Shown: positions 10,767 to 22,260 of the stretch, piece by piece
How the letters are laid out: the number at the start of each line of letters is the position of its first letter
Position numbering within the stretch: the first letter of the stretch is position 1
From: Physcomitrium patens
Taxonomy: Eukaryota; Streptophyta; Bryopsida; Funariales; Funariaceae
DNA: 64,000 nucleotides
NCBI RefSeq assembly: GCF_000002425.4
Contig: NC_037255.1
Coordinates: forward strand, 4,691,477-4,755,476
Direction: 5' to 3'
Translations under genes and position numbers: made by a program
Notes under the pieces: model-generated
What the model saw: the letters and a program-made list of their open reading frames with translations, nothing else
Told to the model about the DNA's origin: nothing
Databases searched by the model: none

Positions 10767-11017
10767 GCGGTATCGAAGATTAGTAGTTTAGATTGTTCAG
10801 GGTTCTCTGGAATGTCTAGAAACCTACCGACTGGGGCAAAAAGGACTTCAGTGAGCAGTCAAAGGACATCTGTATAGATTTACGGAAATCTCTTATAGTC
10901 GTTCATATTTCAACAGTCAAAAACCGATAGACTGCTTGAATATTAGCAAATCTCCATACTACCTTCTACAACCAGACGCCCGGCGCGTTCTCAAGCAGGA
11001 AAGCACGTAATATGACA
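10767..11017 (+). repeat. Truncated family A LTR (3' 251 bp) serving as 5' LTR
   Basis: From tatcgaagattag to TATGACA this matches the last ~250 bases of the family A LTR (2025-2268). It is followed by a degraded primer site. The missing 5' part is replaced by the family B LTR, so the element at 11018-14986 has a composite left end. Confidence 0.8.
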
Positions 11018-11022
11018 AAAAG

Positions 11023-11040
11023 TAGTAAACCTGACGTGAA
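11023..11040 (+). other. Degraded tRNA-Trp primer binding site
   Basis: TAGTAAACCTGACGTGAA differs from the intact site at 2273 by three transitions (two G to A, one C to T). Confidence 0.7.
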
Positions 11041-11089
11041 AGCTTGAGGTGGAAGGTATTTGATTTCGTTTGATCTTATTTTTATTTTT

Positions 11090-13330
11090 ATGGAATATGA
11101 AAATAAAAATTTTGAAGGATTTTTGGGAGGAGTTTCTAGTAGGGGTTCTTCTAAAGGACAAGGTATGCACATGGATCCGTCTATTGCTAGTATGTTTCAA
11201 GCCTTCTCATTATCAACGCAGCAACAGCAAAGCAATGATCGAAAGGAAGCTTTGGCAACCAAAGCATTGCAAGCAGTGGTCAATAAAATTGATCAATTTG
11301 ATGGAAGGAATATTTCAAGGTATTTAAGATGTTATGTTCGTGAAATGGAATTAAATCGGGTTTCTGAGAAGAAAATGGTTGAATTATTTGGACTTGCCAT
11401 GATACCGGAGATAAGAGACCATATTACATCGATTACGGATCGTTATGGGAATTCATGGGAGATTTTTTCACATGCATTGAAAGACGAATATTTCTTGGAA
11501 GATGTTGATCGCATTACTAAGAAGTTGTTTCTGGAATGGATTGAACGGCCCAATAAGAATTTGCAAGCAACAGAGCTACTAAGGGAATTTGAGAGGCAGT
11601 ACTCTCAATTATCGAAGGTAGAAAAATTGACATTGGAGCCGAACAAAGTTGATCTATTTCTTCAAGCTCTTGATGGAAAATTGCAAGGGAAATTAAAACT
11701 CCTTCTTAAAGACAAAGAAGAAGATGAAGGATTGACAACAAAGTGGAAGAACGTTGAAGATGTAGTAGGGTTGCTTATAAAAAGAGAAAGGAGGAAGGAT
11801 AGGAGCAATATTTCGAAAACAGTACAAGCACCCAAAGCTCCAGTACGTACAACACCACCAACAATGCCTACAGTTCAACCTTTGACATCCTTATCAAAGA
11901 AAGCAGAGATGGAGATGGAAGAAATTATACGAGGAATGTGAGATCTTCAAATCAAATTGGCAAGACTTGAAGAGAATACTTCTATAAACAATTCGAAGAA
12001 TGTTTCAAAACAAGGATATGTACAAAGATGCATTTGGTGTGATGATGCTTCACACACTAGAAAAGATTGCAATGAATTTAATAATATGATACGGCAAGGA
12101 ATTATTTGCTCGAAAGATGGAAAGATAGCATTAAAAGATAGGAAGGATCTTCTTCAAACCAATTTCGGCAAGGGAGGAATGAGAGCATTAGTTCAAGATT
12201 ACCTAAAAGAGTACGAAACAGCAGCACGAGAAAGTGCTAGTTATGGTGCTAGAATAGATGATGACCTTGGTGGAAGTATGGAAACTAGTGAGTTTTGGGC
12301 TTCTGCCGTTTCTATAATGCAAGAAGGGAAATAACCTCGAGAAGCGTTATTGAGAACTGCAGCTACAATACGAGGTGCAACAGGTTGGGAGGATCCTGTT
12401 GAGTCTCTTTCAGTTCATGCATATATTGCTAAGAGCCAACATGAAGCTTTGATGGAAGAAAAGAGACGAGGAAATTTTGATGATACGAGAGAAGGAAATT
12501 CTTCTAAGAGACAAACTCGAGGAGACAAGGCTCGGGAGGCAGCTTCACAAGAATTGCCTATAAAGGATACATTAGCATCATTGGAAGAAAAAACAAGGGA
12601 GACAAAAGATAAGGGCAAATCAATTGCTTATAAGCTACTTTCTGACATTGAAGCAGCAACAAATTTGAAAGGGGTTTTGGAAGAACGAATATTAAATGCT
12701 AAGGTGGAATTCACATTGAAAGAAGTCTTGGAAATTGCAAAGCAGGAGTTTCATGGTGTTATCATTGACAGCATTAAGCGAAAGACGCAATTAATGAGCG
12801 AAACTGGAATGAGTCATGTTATTGATGCAAGAATATGTAGAGATGAAGAAGAGGTTGATATTGGTTACAAGCAACCAACAAATGAAAAGAATGGGTATAA
12901 TCAGCGAGTACGTTTCGAAGATTCTAGTGACAAGGAAATGGAAACTTTGAGCCATTATACTCGAAAACATTGGGCAAGGGCAACTACTGAGGTATTGGTG
13001 AAGGTAGGAGATATAGAAGAACCAATTGTTGCTTTAATCGACCATGGTTCTGAAATAAATCTCATATCTAAAGATCTTTATAAGAAGCAAAAATGGCCAA
13101 TTGATATGGAACATGGATGGGCAATATGAGCAGCTAATAACACACGGGGCGAATTATATAGAGCTTGTCCAGATGTCAAAATTCGGATTGAGGATGTCGC
13201 GACGGAGCAACATTTCTTTATTCAAGATACAACGTCTTATCCGTTGATTTTTGGACAACCTTACATTACGGTAATACGGATGGAAACAAAAGTACTTGAC
13301 GATGGTTCTGTTTATGCAAGGGTACGTAGC
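11090..13330 (+). pseudogene. gag and protease of a deleted element
   Basis: The ATG at 11090 (MEYENKNFEG) opens a frame continuing to about 13330. It is interrupted by TGA at 11939, TAA at 12332 and TGA at 13127. Where the first element has CGA arginine codons, this copy has TGA at 11939 and 13127. The zinc knuckle CIWCDDASHTRKDC is near 12030 and the protease motif ALIDHGSEINL near 13035. Compared with the first copy this supplies the sequence lost in the N gap. Protease homology runs on to about 13385, where the first copy has a deletion. Confidence 0.85.
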
Positions 13331-13781
13331 GAAGATGGGAGGAAAGCTGTACAATTTCTAACAATGCCTCCTAACCATGAACGGAATTGAGATAGGTTGA
13401 GGGAGAAACCATTGCCAAAGATTGTTGAAGGATTTAAGGATTTTAGAGAGGTACCACTGTAAAGCGAGATTATAGAGGTAGGAAAGAGGAGGTACTCTCG
13501 CGAGATGAAGGTGCCTTTGATGCGAGTTTTATTGGTATTTTAGAAAATGGAAATATTATGTATAAGAGAATTGATGATTTTAAAAGAAAAGAAAGACTAA
13601 GATTATATGATATTGAAGGAGAATTATGTAAGTTACGTACGCAGCAAGAAGATGAAAGTGATTTGGATAATGAAGGTGATGAAGATGAACTGGACAAAGA
13701 CGTAGAGAATATATTCTAAATCAAACAACAATTGGGTAAATTGGTGCATACCGGAGGATGCACAAGTTCAGAAGCGGTGGA

Positions 13782-14986
13782 TGTCGTGTTGTAATACGAG
13801 TGTACCATGAAAATATAAAGAAAGGGGACTTTTATTAATGTTCAGTTACCTCGAATATTGGGAGCAACAACCAACTCCAATGTAAATATTGAGAGGCTAG
13901 GTTCAATCACCCCGTTACAGTCAGCCAGGGCATACTGAAATGCTCCATTCCATTCTAATAACATGATTCAGGAGAATGAGAAAGGACCAATTCAACGACG
14001 AGTGAGCCTGATTCGAAGAGCCAATTGGATCCAATTTCAAGACATCCAATCCAAGTCTTACTACGGGCCACTTACGCAATATGAGACCTGAATTGGTCGG
14101 GCAATCCAATGCGGTCCAATTACGGGAACATCCAGGTCTTATTACGGGCCTCTTAGCGAATACGAGACCTGAATCGGTCGGGCAACTCAATGTGGTTCCG
14201 ATTACGGAGCTCCGTTTCCGTTTCAGGCTATTCCGTCCTTTGTGTCGTTCCGGGAACATCCTTTCGATAAAAGGATCTCTTAAAGGTAAAAAACGGAGGA
14301 GAAAGCTCTGACGGTGGGAGCCAATTTCGGGTCCAAGATGGAAGATTGAAGAAATTCAGAGGCTAGGGTTTGAAAGAGGGGAGAATTAGGGTTAAAGGGG
14401 AGGATAGGTTAAGAAATGAAGGGAAGAGGTTTTTTAGAAGGGTCAGAGAGCTAGCTTCATGCTTCGGAGCGGGAAAAAAAGACAAAGAATTGGGGTTTTT
14501 TTTTCTTCTTAGGGTTTTGGGAAGACTGAGGCAATCGTTGCTGAAGTCAGTGTTGTACTAGTGAATCGGGATTTTAATGAAGTAGGTGTGATTACTCTTG
14601 ACTGTTTTGTGAAATCGAGTTACGTCTGTGATGAAGAATTAATAGAGTATATATAGGATTGAGTATGCAAAGTGAATGAAATTTATTAGGTTAATCTAAC
14701 GAGACAGTCAGTGGATACAAGATCGTGAGTATAAATCGGTATCGAAGATTAGCAGTTTGGATTATTCGGGGTTCTTTGTATCGTCTAGAGACCTACCAGC
14801 TGGGACAAAAAGGACTTCGACGAGCAGTTGAAGGACATCTATATAGATTTATGGTGTATTCTTATAGTCGTTTATATTCCAACAGTCAAAAACCGATAGA
14901 CTGCTTGAATATTAGCGAATATTCATACTACCTTCTACAGCCATATGTCCGACGCGTTCTCGAGCAGGAAAGCACATAATACGACA
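13782..14986 (+). repeat. 3' LTR, family A-like (1,205 bp)
   Basis: It begins TGTCGTGTTGTAATACGAG and ends ATAATACGACA. It follows the family A LTR throughout, with more divergence and small deletions. It retains clearer U3 tandem units (two copies of the gagacctgaat-ggtcgggcaa block at about 14080-14190). The preceding purine tract is altered to agaagcggtgga. Confidence 0.85.
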
Positions 14987-14999
14987 CCGACTTCAGGAA

Positions 15000-17041
15000 G
15001 TCAACATCAATTGGTACAATAGTAGCGCAAAGTCAAACTTGCTCTGGCTTCAACAACGTCGTACATTGTTGATCAAACACCGCTTCTCCAGCTTTTGGTA
15101 CAAGATATGATCTCCTCGATAAGGCATCAGATAGTCCTTGTTGCTTTCTAGGTCGATAAGTGTTAACAAAATCAAATCTAGATAGCAACATACTCCACCA
15201 AGCTTGACGTCAATTTAGCACTCGAGCCGACATGAAATACTCAAATTCTTGTGATCAGTGTATATGGTCACTAGGTGTGCAGCTCCTTCAAGAAAGTGAT
15301 GCCATTCTTGGAAAGAATCCACTATAGCAAGAAGTTCCTTATCGTGGATCTCATAATTGATTTCAGCAGCAGAGAACTTTTGAGAATAAAATGCAATCAG
15401 ATGGAGCTTCTTGTCTTCTCCCATTTGTGAAAGTACAGCTCCCAAAGTAAAATCCGAAGCATCAATTTCTAAATAGAAGGCCTTTGTAAAGTCTGGATGT
15501 ACCAAGATTGGAGCTATAGTGAATGCCGTCTTTAGGTCTTGAAACGCCTTCTCCACTAGAAGCCCCTATTCCAGCTTATCCTTGCATGTCAATCGAGTGA
15601 GAGGAACAGCAACTTGAGAGTAATTCTTGATGAAGATTTGAAAGAAGTTAGCAAAGCCAAGAAAGTATTATTTGTCTCTAACAGTCTTCGAAACCTCCTA
15701 GGAAACGATTGCTTCCACCCTCTTGGAGTCCATCTTCAAGCCTTCCATAGTCACAACGAACCCCAAAAACTCCATCTCCATTTGGTAAAATAAACACTTC
15801 TCCAACTTGGCATATAGTCCTTGCTTGCGTAGTTTCTCTAAGACCAAATGAAAGTGCTTTTCATGCTCTTCCTCGTTTTTGGAAAATATCAAAATATCAT
15901 CCAAGTAGATGACAACAAAATCATCAAGGTACTCCCAAAAAATGTCATTCATCATATGTTGGAAGACTGCTGGAGCATTGATAAGACCAAAGGACATGAC
16001 ATTATATTCAAAATGGCCATACCTTGTACGGAATGCTGTCTTCCACTCATCTCCTTCCTTGATTCGTACGAGGTTGTAAGCTCCCCTTAGATCAATTTTT
16101 GTAAAGATCCTGGCACATTCAAGTTGTTCTAAGAGACCAGAAATCAAGGATAACGGATAACGATTCTTCTTTGTTATCTTATTGAGGCCTTGATAGTCCA
16201 TGCACATCCGCAACGAGCCATCTTTCTTCTTCACAAATAAGATGGATGCCCCAGCTGACGATTTTGAATGACGGATGAAGTTCTTGGCTAGATTCTCATC
16301 GATATACTTCCGCAACTCTGCCAACTCCATCTACGATAGATTGTAGATTGGGCCAAAAGGATGTTATGCTTCTTCCTGCAAGTCTATGGCGCAATCATAT
16401 GGTCGATGTTCTAGTAGCATGTTGGCATTCTTCTTTTGAAACACATCTTTAAAATCCTTATATTGCTCCAGTATACTTATTGTCAAGATCTTTTCTCCAA
16501 TAGTTGGAGCCGCATAAATGACAAATGGTGTGCCTTCCTTGGACAATCTTACAAACGTTCTTGCTCCAATGAATAAAGATTTCTCTATTCGGGGTTTTCT
16601 ACTAGGCTTGCTCTTGGATGATTTTGTGGAAAAGGTCATCTTCTGCAACCTCCAATCTATAGATGGATTATGCTTTTTCAACCAAGAAAGACTAAAAATA
16701 ATAGGATTTGATGGGATTCTAATAATATTGAAAATAATATGGCTACTATGGCCCTTAAACGTCACTTCTATAGGTTCTGATTCATGGATGAGACTACCAG
16801 ACAATAAAGGTCGTCCATCTATGACCTCAACATGAACAAGTTTGGAGTTTTGTACTAAAGGGATCTTATGACACTTTGCAAATTCTTTGTCTAAGAAACA
16901 AGCAGATCCTCTTGAATCTAATATTGTTAAGGTTCTCAATTTTTGAGGGCCAATAAACAAAGGGATTGTAAAACAAAAGGCAAGTTGAGCGAAAAGAAAG
17001 GAACCTGATTGTTGTTGCGATAATTCACTATCCAGCCGCAC
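15000..17041 (-). pseudogene. pol: protease, RT and partial RNase H (minus strand)
   Basis: One minus-strand frame contains protease, RT and RNase H with several stops (near 16364 and 15556-15700). The protease region has TILDSRGSACFLDKE, in which the active-site motif is DSRGS. RT motifs are [28 protein letters not shown], the catalytic [11 protein letters not shown] (about 15910) and [15 protein letters not shown]. RNase H has YLEIDASDFTLGAVLSQ and YTDHKNL. The sequence loses homology at about 15000, before the end of RNase H. It is in a different frame from gag upstream, as in many Ty3 elements that use a frameshift. Confidence 0.88.
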
Positions 17042-17046
17042 AGTTC

Positions 17047-18072
17047 CTATTGTGGCTGGGCATCCTCATTTTCCTGAACAAACGTGCCCCTGGTCCTAAC
17101 AATGCGTCGATTTTGCTTCTTGGGATAATTTTCAACTTTGTGGCCTTCTTCACCACAATATAAGCATAGACCTTGCTCCATACGCCACTTTTTTTCTTCT
17201 AGAATAAGGGATTTGATACGTACCACATCAATTTGCATGTCTTCTACCTCTGAATGTGAATTCATGCTGCTTGTCGATATAGTTGGGGCGTGACGAACCA
17301 TATGTTGTCTTGAGCATTGGTCTTGGCGATGTTGGAATAGGCAATTATCGCACTTCACAACTTGGCTAATAGCTTCGTTGAGCATTCACAGATCAGGAAG
17401 AGTTAGTAGCAAATCCTTCACATCATCTCTTAAACCCCAATAGAATTGACTCATCAATGCTTCTTCGTCCCAATTGATGTCGCATGCTAATTGCCTGAAA
17501 TCTGATGCATAGACTGATGTAGAGCGCATCCCTTGTTGTAGTGATTGGATCTTTGTTGTAGCCCATCGAACCTTGTCGTGTTCACCAAATGCTTCCACAA
17601 ACGCCTCCAAGAAGGTTTCAAAGTTGTTTAGTATGGATGATCATTTCTCAAACAAATGAGCAAACCATGATAGAACTTGCCCTGTAAGTAAGGTTCCAAC
17701 AAGCCCAACATGTGACTCCTCCGTTGACTAGCATTCGGGCTGTAAAACTGCTATCAACCTGATTTCATTGATGAATCCTCGAAACTTGGAACGCGTGCCA
17801 TCGAACTTGTCCGAAAGGCTAACTCGGGGCTCTTTATGTTGTAGAACTAGCGGTGCTTGTCGAACTTGAGGCAAAGTTGCTTCTCCAAATATAGAAGTTT
17901 GAGGCTGGTGTAACCTAGATTGTGCCATTACAGATACTCCATCATTATGAAGCCTTGCCACGACTCCTTCAATCTCTGCAGTTCTTTGTGATAACGTAGC
18001 GAAGGCATTCATGATAGCATCCAACTTGGACTCCAAACTTTCTGTCATACTAATGTCTTGGACTCCGGCCAT
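17047..18072 (-). pseudogene. gag with decayed zinc knuckle (minus strand)
   Basis: The start is the ATG at 18072 (MAGVQDISMTES). The frame continues to a TAG at 17047 with stops at about 17728 and 17386. A helical N-terminal part (residues about 10-45) is followed by the capsid-like motif KFDGTRSKFRGFINEIRL, a FVEAFGEHD block and the zinc-knuckle remnant CLYCGEEGHKVENYP. The last Cys of that knuckle is replaced by Tyr. Pol follows in a different frame within a few bases of the gag stop. Confidence 0.85.
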
Positions 18073-18316
18073 TCTAAGAGAAGGATAAAAATGACTCTAC
18101 AAGAAGACAATATTGGTTTAGAAGAGGGTACTCCACAACCTCTAAAACTCCTTAAGAGCTTCAAGAAAAGGGGTAATCCACTCTCTCCAAGAAGAATAAG
18201 ATTCAAATATTATAATAAAAGAAGTATCAGTTTAAAGGAGGGTAATCCGCAACCTCTAAAATGCTAGTACACCTTCAAGCAGAAGGGTAATCCACACTCT
18301 AACGAGAAAGAAACTA

Positions 18317-18327
18317 GCTCTGATATC
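18317..18327 (-). other. Primer binding site, initiator-Met type (degraded)
   Basis: On the minus strand GATATCAGAGC follows the LTR end. It resembles the common plant primer site TGGTATCAGAGC (tRNA-iMet) with the first bases changed. Confidence 0.65.
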
Positions 18328-18515
18328 TGAGGTGAGTTTAGTCTCGACAAACTGTCACGGACAAAGAAATACAGGCTCAAGATCTAACAAGAAGTTCAAG
18401 AAGAACTGGCAAGAACTAAATTAATCAAATGAATACAAGAACAACACCAGAGACGTGAGCTAGAGCTCCAAGAGATGTGTTGTCGAGATTGAAAAACTCT
18501 TCAGCCTCGATTCTA

Positions 18516-18522
18516 ATATATA
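18516..18522 (-). promoter_or_regulatory. TATA box of LTR promoter
   Basis: The minus strand reads GAGTATATATTAG just downstream of the repeat array and about 190 bases before the LTR end, the expected place for a U3 TATA box. Confidence 0.55.
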
Positions 18523-18531
18523 CTCCTATTT

Positions 18532-18811
18532 AGGAAGCTTCTCAAGCAACTTCTACCAACTAAGAAGCTTCTCAAGCGACTTCTACCAACTAAGAAGCTT
18601 CTCAAGCAACTTCCACCAACTAAGAAGCTTTTCAAGCAACTTCTACCAACTTGGAAGCTTTTCAAGCAACTTCTACTAACTAAGAAGCTTCTCAAGCAAC
18701 TTCCACCAACTAAGAAGCTTCTCAAGGAACTTCTACCAACTAAAAAGCTTCTCAAGCAACTTCCACCAACTAGGAAGCTTCTCAAGCGACTTTCACCAAC
18801 TAAGAAGCTTC
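18532..18811. repeat. 30-bp minisatellite inside LTR (about 9 units)
   Basis: Units of the form aGAAGCTTCtcaagcaactt plus ctaccaacta repeat every 30 bases with point variants. Each unit contains GAAGCTTC (GAAnnTTC) or a one-base variant. An open frame across it (RSFLVGGSCL repeats) is only a translation of the repeat. Confidence 0.9.
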
Positions 18812-18875
18812 TAGAAGGTTCCAGAGACTTGCTTCTAGAAGGTTCTAGAAACTTGTCTCTAGAAGGTTCTAAGGA
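18804..18875. promoter_or_regulatory. Cluster of heat-shock-element motifs (three 24-bp units)
   Basis: 18804-18826 reads GAA-gc-TTC-ta-GAA-gg-TTC-ca-GAG. 18833-18855 reads TTC-ta-GAA-gg-TTC-ta-GAA-ac-TTG. 18862-18869 reads GAA-gg-TTC. The first two each have four perfect alternating nGAAn modules, the known binding pattern of heat-shock transcription factor trimers. The position in U3 upstream of a TATA box supports a promoter role. Binding itself is inferred. Confidence 0.6.
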
Positions 18876-18889
18876 CTATGTCCCTAACA

Positions 18890-20146
18890 TATACTGAGAG
18901 CCATGTTATTAGATTTTAATTGGTTGTAGAATGTGGTTAAATTACTACTTTAAAAAGAGGTTGTTTAAAAGGATTACTATAAGAATTTGTATAACTTTAT
19001 TTTCTTTTGAAAGTGGCTTTTTGAGATTGATTTTGTCGGTAGTAATTTTAAATATTTAGGATCACTTTTATTAGACATTGGTGACCTTTGAAGTCTTATT
19101 TTGGTTCTTTAATTTGGTGATTAGGACATATATTAAATAAATCTTATAAAGAATAGAGTTGGAGAGGAATTTTGATGATAAAAAGAGAATTTAGGTCATC
19201 CATATAGATGAATGGAGATGGATGATGAAAATCTCCATTCCTATTGGTCAAAAATCATGACCAATAGGCTTTAAGGAGGCTGCCTGAGGCCATATTAGGA
19301 ATTAAGGGTAGTTTTTCGAAGCCATTTGAGCTTTGAAGGATAGGATCAGCAAGTTTAGGTTTTGGCTATAGTTTTGGTGCAAATCTTATATGATTTGGAA
19401 TTTATATGAAGGAGATATAGGCACTCAAAGTTAAGGTATTGATTTGGGAGCTACTACCACTCTTTTTGATATAACGCATGCAAATAGAGGGCAATTGAGG
19501 ATTGGTAATTGCGACTAGAGAGAGAACTTTTGCGGCTATATTTTTTGTACATTGCTTACTAGATTTCAAGTTGGAGTGAAGGAGTTATTGAATTTTGAAG
19601 TCAGCACATGGAATCTAAGGATAGTAAGTGACCTATTTTACTAGTGGTTGTATCTTGAGCTATATCTTGAGCAATTTGACAAGATTTTGGCTCAAATTTC
19701 AAGAAATGTGTATATTCATATTAGTAAACTTTATACATAAGTTTGATAGAATTTGAGTATTGGATTCTTGAAATATTAAGAAAATAGTGCTTAGGTGCTT
19801 GTAAATTAGGGTTTAGAGTATCTGCTAGGGTTTCTTAGATGCCAAAAGATCGGAAGTGAATTTGCCCTTGGTTTCTTTTGTGATAAAATTTAAGGGTGAA
19901 TTCTATCTACTCTATAAATTTAAAACAAATTGAACAATAGATCAAGAGTTATAAATTTTTAAAGTTTGGAAGGAAAAAATCTTTAGTGGAAAAAATATGA
20001 TTTGAAGGAATTTTGCTATATTTTGAATTTTATCCAAAACAAAGGAATTTTGGAAGCTAAGAAAAGATACATATAAAAGTTTAACCTAAACTCTCTACAG
20101 TTAGATACCCAGTGTATTCTTAGATAGTAAATCATATGATTTGATA
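18890..20146 (+). repeat. Degenerate 5' LTR, family B type
   Basis: The middle part aligns with 9760-10150 (blocks such as gaggccatattaggaatta). The end at about 20096-20146 lines up with the family A LTR end with mostly C-to-T and G-to-A changes. The first ~250 bases show little similarity to the LTR start at 9515. Confidence 0.65.
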
Positions 20147-20183
20147 ATATAATTAATTTTACTTTTACTTACTTATTTCAACA

Positions 20184-22260
20184 GTGACTATCATGAATAC
20201 AAAAATTAGACCAATATTAGATGAATTTGATGAAGCATCTATAAGAAGGGCAATTTATTCAATGTATTATTTATATTTGGGCTATGACCAATTTCAACTT
20301 GCAGAAGCGAATAGAAATATGACAACAATGAAAATACCACTTGGCCTAGTTAAAATGTGTATTCTCTCTAAAGACACAACTAAATTAGTTGTGCATATGA
20401 TGAATGGGATGAATAAGGTATTGAAGGATTTTATTCCTAAGAAGACTATGCCTTTCCTAGATGATGTTTCTATTAAGAGGTATAAAAAAGAAGATAAGGA
20501 TAAAACTTTAAATCAAAAGAGGTGTTGCAAATATATTACTGATTATATACAAGATTGTAAAAAAATATTGACTTGGCTTGAGAAAGCTCATCTCATATTA
20601 TCAAGTATAAAATCTACATATAGAGTATAAGAGGTTGTAATTATTGGACATTTATGTAGATTTTATTGAAGAAAAGCAGATCCAACCAACATTGATGTAA
20701 TTAAAAGAATGAATGGGGATTGTAGTTTATCAACAGAGGTTCATAGATTTTTAGATGCATGTGTATTTTATCATATTTGGATTCCTTACTATATATACAT
20801 AGCAGATCCATTGTATGAACTATTATGCAAGAACTATCAATTTAAATAGAAAAAAAGTATATTAAAGAAGTACAAAGATTGAAGAAATTATTGATATTAT
20901 CTTCAATACTTAGAAAAATTGATTATAAGTGCAATAGAATAGTGATTCTTATATTGGATACTAATCCAATTGCCATTGGATGGATTATAGGTCAAGATGT
21001 TTTAAATGGACACAGATTTATAGTGCAACTTGGAGCTAAGGTTTTAAGTACTTGCCAACATGTATATTTCAAGGTAAAAAGGAAATTATGGAAAATTATT
21101 TCACTTATGAAAACTAAAAAATATTATTTGAGTAGAATAATAGTAGTAATTGAAATAAATTATTTTTCTTTATTTAAAATATTTACTAATTGTATAATAT
21201 CAAATATTATAATGTTGAGATAGATTGTTTATATCAAATCATTAAATCTAGAATTTAGGTATATTGAAGGAAAAGACAATCCGATAGCATGTATGTTATC
21301 TCAAGTAATATATAATAGAGAAGATGAGTTGATTGAAGATATCAATAATATAGATATAAAATTTTATTTGGTTGTACAATTAAACAAGGAAGATAAGCCA
21401 TTTTATGAAGAAAATTATGAAAAAGAGTTATTGGATATTGGACATTATTTGAGCTCATTAACCAAGTATACTAATTGATTAGTTGAAAATTTTCAATAGA
21501 TCAAGAAAAAATCATATAAGTTTGTATTACAAGGAGGATTTTTATGAAAGAAAATAGAATTAAATATTGAAATGCTACAATAAGTAGTAGATACCAAGGA
21601 AGATCAACAAAGACTACTCAAGGAATTTTATGATAGTCTATGGGCAAAATATAGAAGAATTTAGGCTACTTTTGCTAAATTAAAGGAACAATATTGGTGG
21701 AAGAATGTATATTGAGATGTAGCTTCATTTGTAGAATCTTGTATAACATGTCAAATGAATTCAAATATATGACAACAAGATAGTTTATATTTGATATATC
21801 CTTTGATTATTCATTTTAAATAGGTTGTAGATTTTATTATTATGCCAATGAAATTATGGAAAATTAGATATTTAATTTTGGCTTGTGAAGATTTATCAAA
21901 CCAAGTAGAAGACACAGCACTAAGAATAAAGTCTTTAGAGGGAATTTTTACATTTTTAATTGAAGATGTTATTTGTTGCTATAGATGTATGGGAAAGAAC
22001 ACTGCAGAATGTAGAGAATTAAATGCATATGAAGCTTGTAAATTCTTTAAGAAATATAGAATTAAATTGTCATTGACTACTCCTTATAATCCAAAGGGGA
22101 ATGCAAAGAATGAATGTAAACATCCACCAATTGTAAAAGCCTTGGTTAAAGCTTTCAATAGAAGAGTGAGAGAATAGCCTCGACTTTTGTCTTATGCATT
22201 ATGGACTGACCAAACAACACATAGTTTAGTGACAAGATATATGCCGATGGAACTTATGAC
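20184..22260 (+). pseudogene. Decayed RT, RNase H and integrase
   Basis: Segments match the first element's pol in order: RT (GYDQFQLAEANRNMTT, PFLDDV near 20455), RNase H (near 20945) and integrase (near 21840-22180). There are many stops, including at 20628-20630 and within 20845-20850. CGN arginine codons of the intact copy have become CAN or TGN. The first integrase Asp is still present here (GAT at 21830-21832), although it is His in the younger element. Homology stops at about 22260 inside the integrase (MPMELMT). Confidence 0.85.

Larger units (their letters stand above)
11018..14986 (+). mobile_element. Gag-protease-only LTR element lacking RT, RNase H and integrase
   Basis: Internal sequence runs from the primer site through gag-protease, then about 400 bases (13386-13781), into a polypurine-like tip and a 3' LTR. 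The 400 bases contain a residual frame reading RDEGAFDASFIGILENGNI and the acidic DEDELDKD tail also seen at the integrase end. No RT or integrase motif is present. It is a TR-GAG-type non-autonomous derivative that would have needed enzymes in trans. It now carries several stops itself. Confidence 0.8.
14987..18889 (-). mobile_element. Ty3/gypsy element of a second lineage, minus strand, truncated in RNase H
   Basis: On the minus strand the order is LTR (18889-18328), primer site, gag, protease, RT, RNase H. It ends abruptly at 14987 against the end of another LTR. Integrase and the 3' LTR are missing. Gag and RT are unlike the first family and resemble the sushi-like/chromovirus group with an HRDLK-free YLDD polymerase. 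The abrupt junction, with no tail or second LTR, indicates deletion or recombination after insertion. Confidence 0.88.
18328..18889 (-). repeat. 5' LTR (562 bp) with heat-shock-type promoter repeats
   Basis: On the minus strand it starts TGTTAGGGACATAG at 18889 and ends ACTCACCTCA at 18328, next to the primer site. From its 5' end it carries three 24-bp units with GAAnnTTC modules, then about nine 30-bp units, then a TATA box at about 18516-18522, then about 190 bases of presumed R-U5. This is a complete promoter layout. The matching 3' LTR is absent. Confidence 0.8.

Noticed and set aside
18513-18785. Open frame encoding RSFLVGGSCL-type peptide repeats
   Set aside because: It is a translation of the LTR minisatellite and overlaps the promoter region; no start context or homology.
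18532-18811. CRISPR-like array of ~30-bp repeats
   Set aside because: Units are directly contiguous with no unique spacers, lie inside an LTR in a plant genome, and vary as a minisatellite.
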